Assembly (NCBI GenBank): GCA_913062655.1
Contig: CAJXXO010000009.1
Location: 1-24,144 of the forward strand
Direction: 5' to 3'
Source: an uncultured Bacteroidota bacterium
GTDB lineage: Bacteria > Bacteroidota > Bacteroidia > Chitinophagales > S012-47
DNA length: 24,144 nucleotides
How positions within the stretch are numbered: the first letter of the stretch is position 1; each line of letters starts with the position of its first letter. This document shows, one piece after another, positions 23,410 to 24,144 of this stretch. The notes under the pieces were generated by a model. The model saw nothing but the letters and a program-made list of their open reading frames with translations. It was not told the origin of the DNA and made no database searches. The position numbers and the translations under genes are program-made.

Positions 23410-23943
23410 ATGAAGTCTATTGTTGCCTGGATGGCACTTGTATTGATTGTCCCCGTGTCGTTAGCCGCGCAGGAAGGCCTTACGCCCGGTCAAAAAGCTT
23501 TTCGCTTCAGCCTCATCTGGCCTAGTGCACATGCGGAGTTTCACTTGGGATCAAATATTACGCTGGAGGCTTTTACCCAAATGGGCTCGATTCTAAGCGG
23601 GGCTAATCTAAGGACTAGTCTACTGGGTAACGTAGCCTTGAATTATTACTACAATGCCAATAAGCGGACAGCCAACGGCAGACCCACAAATCTGTTTAGT
23701 GGTAATGCCCTTTCTCTCCGGCACAGCCTTACCCTATGGAGTAATATAAAATACAGGGCGCCTGGCGGTGAGGAGAGAACTTTCATTAGGTCTTCCTATG
23801 TCATGGAACACGTATTCAGGCGTCCTATTGGAAAAATAGGGTTTTGGGAGTTCGGCCTGGGCGGTGGGGTTGCTTATAATCCGGGCTTTAGTGCTGTTGA
23901 ACTCACTCCTAGCCTACGCCTAGGTGTCGGTATTGGCTTTTAA
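23410..23943 (+). CDS. Small predicted outer-membrane beta-barrel protein
   Basis: A 177-residue secreted protein of unknown function. The signal peptide is MKSIVAWMALVLIVPVSLAA, cleaved probably before QEG. The mature part is short beta strands with small turns (FRFSLIWPSAHAEFHLGSNI, LLGNVALNYYYNAN, LSLRHSLTLWSNIKYRA, FWEFGLGGGVAYNP) ending SLRLGVGIGF, a C-terminal Phe typical of outer-membrane barrels. With about eight strands it could be a small OmpA-like or DUF3575-like barrel; I cannot assign a family. It is separated from gldH by 106 bp and is probably an independent gene. Its stop overlaps that of hutU on the other strand by four bases (TTAA). Confidence 0.7.
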   Translation: MKSIVAWMALVLIVPVSLAAQEGLTPGQKAFRFSLIWPSAHAEFHLGSNITLEAFTQMGSILSGANLRTSLLGNVALNYYYNANKRTANGRPTNLFSGNALSLRHSLTLWSNIKYRAPGGEERTFIRSSYVMEHVFRRPIGKIGFWEFGLGGGVAYNPGFSAVELTPSLRLGVGIGF

Positions 23944-24144
23944 TCCAGCCTTTCATTCAGATCAAGCCCGTGTTGGCGCGCTGTATCCTTGGCAATGTCA
24001 TAGCCTGCATCTGCATGGCGGATCACACCCATAGCCGGATCATTGTGGAGTACCCGGCTGAGTCTGCGTTCTGCATCTTCCGTACCGTCTGCTACGATTA
24101 CCATACCCGCGTGGAGAGAATACCCCATGCCTACGCCTCCACCG
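23940..24144 (-). CDS. hutU: Urocanate hydratase, C-terminal end (5' truncated by window)
   Basis: This is the second enzyme of histidine degradation, converting urocanate to imidazolone propionate with NAD+ as a prosthetic group. Only the last 67 residues are present. They contain the highly conserved urocanase segment GGVGMGYSLHAGMVIVADGT and then LHNDPAMGVIRHADAGYDIA, which is close to invariant in the family, followed by a short C-terminal tail ending LNERLD. The frame is open to the window edge on the minus strand. The neighbouring hut genes, if any, lie outside the window. The stop overlaps that of the convergent outer-membrane protein gene. Confidence 0.93.
   Translation of the reverse strand, partial: GGGVGMGYSLHAGMVIVADGTEDAERRLSRVLHNDPAMGVIRHADAGYDIAKDTARQHGLDLNERLD

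Noticed and set aside
1..24144. Mobile element, prophage, CRISPR or defence island
   Set aside because: No transposase, integrase, phage or Cas-like product, no spaced repeats and no tRNA-associated att site; the content is housekeeping and envelope genes throughout.

Overview
The window looks like ordinary core chromosome of a member of the Bacteroidota. The evidence is a Por/type IX sorting domain on a secreted protein, a GldH gliding lipoprotein, an Omp28-type lipoprotein next to a large outer-membrane protein, several TAnnTTTG -7 promoter elements instead of E. coli-type promoters, almost no Shine-Dalgarno sequences, and the gene orders sucA-odhB-lpdA, pheT-zapA-rny and holB-ricT-gldH. 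The sequence alone does not settle the class. I see no mobile element, CRISPR array, tRNA or rRNA, and no gene-free stretch longer than 155 bp.

Layout. Positions 1-1958 hold the 3' part of lnt followed by an inositol monophosphatase, with a TAATG junction. Positions 1955-7461 (minus) are the 2-oxoglutarate dehydrogenase operon, transcribed sucA (E1), odhB (E2), lpdA (E3). Positions 7571-8245 (minus) encode a beta-barrel protein, divergent from rpsT. rpsT has a clear promoter and terminator and is followed by radC and a T9SS cargo protein. A bidirectional terminator separates that gene from a minus-strand TlpA-like thioredoxin, which is divergent from a DUF6029-like outer-membrane protein and an Omp28-like lipoprotein. 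Positions 13472-18212 carry pheT, a 97-residue coiled-coil protein, zapA and rny, ended by a strong terminator. Then come a lipoprotein of the endonuclease/exonuclease/phosphatase superfamily and, convergent with it, a QueD/PTPS gene. Next is a decayed glutathione peroxidase gene, then a tight holB-ricT-gldH cluster and a small outer-membrane protein. The last gene ends in a 4-bp overlap with the 3' end of hutU (urocanase), which runs off the window.

How the genes work together. The three 2-oxoglutarate dehydrogenase subunits form one TCA-cycle enzyme. ZapA and the small coiled-coil protein probably act in division. RNase Y and RicT, partners in RNA processing in Firmicutes, both occur here about 3.3 kb apart. 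Lnt, the lipoproteins, the TlpA/Omp28 proteins, GldH and the beta-barrels all act in the envelope.

I found no convincing new multi-gene defence or mobile system. The points most worth checking are the glutathione peroxidase pseudogene, whose catalytic Cys is Arg and which also has an in-frame amber codon; a recurring TAnnTTTG-like element exactly 4 nt before four start codons, which suggests leaderless mRNAs; the TlpA/DUF6029/Omp28 envelope redox neighbourhood; the modified RicT; and the small coiled-coil gene beside zapA.
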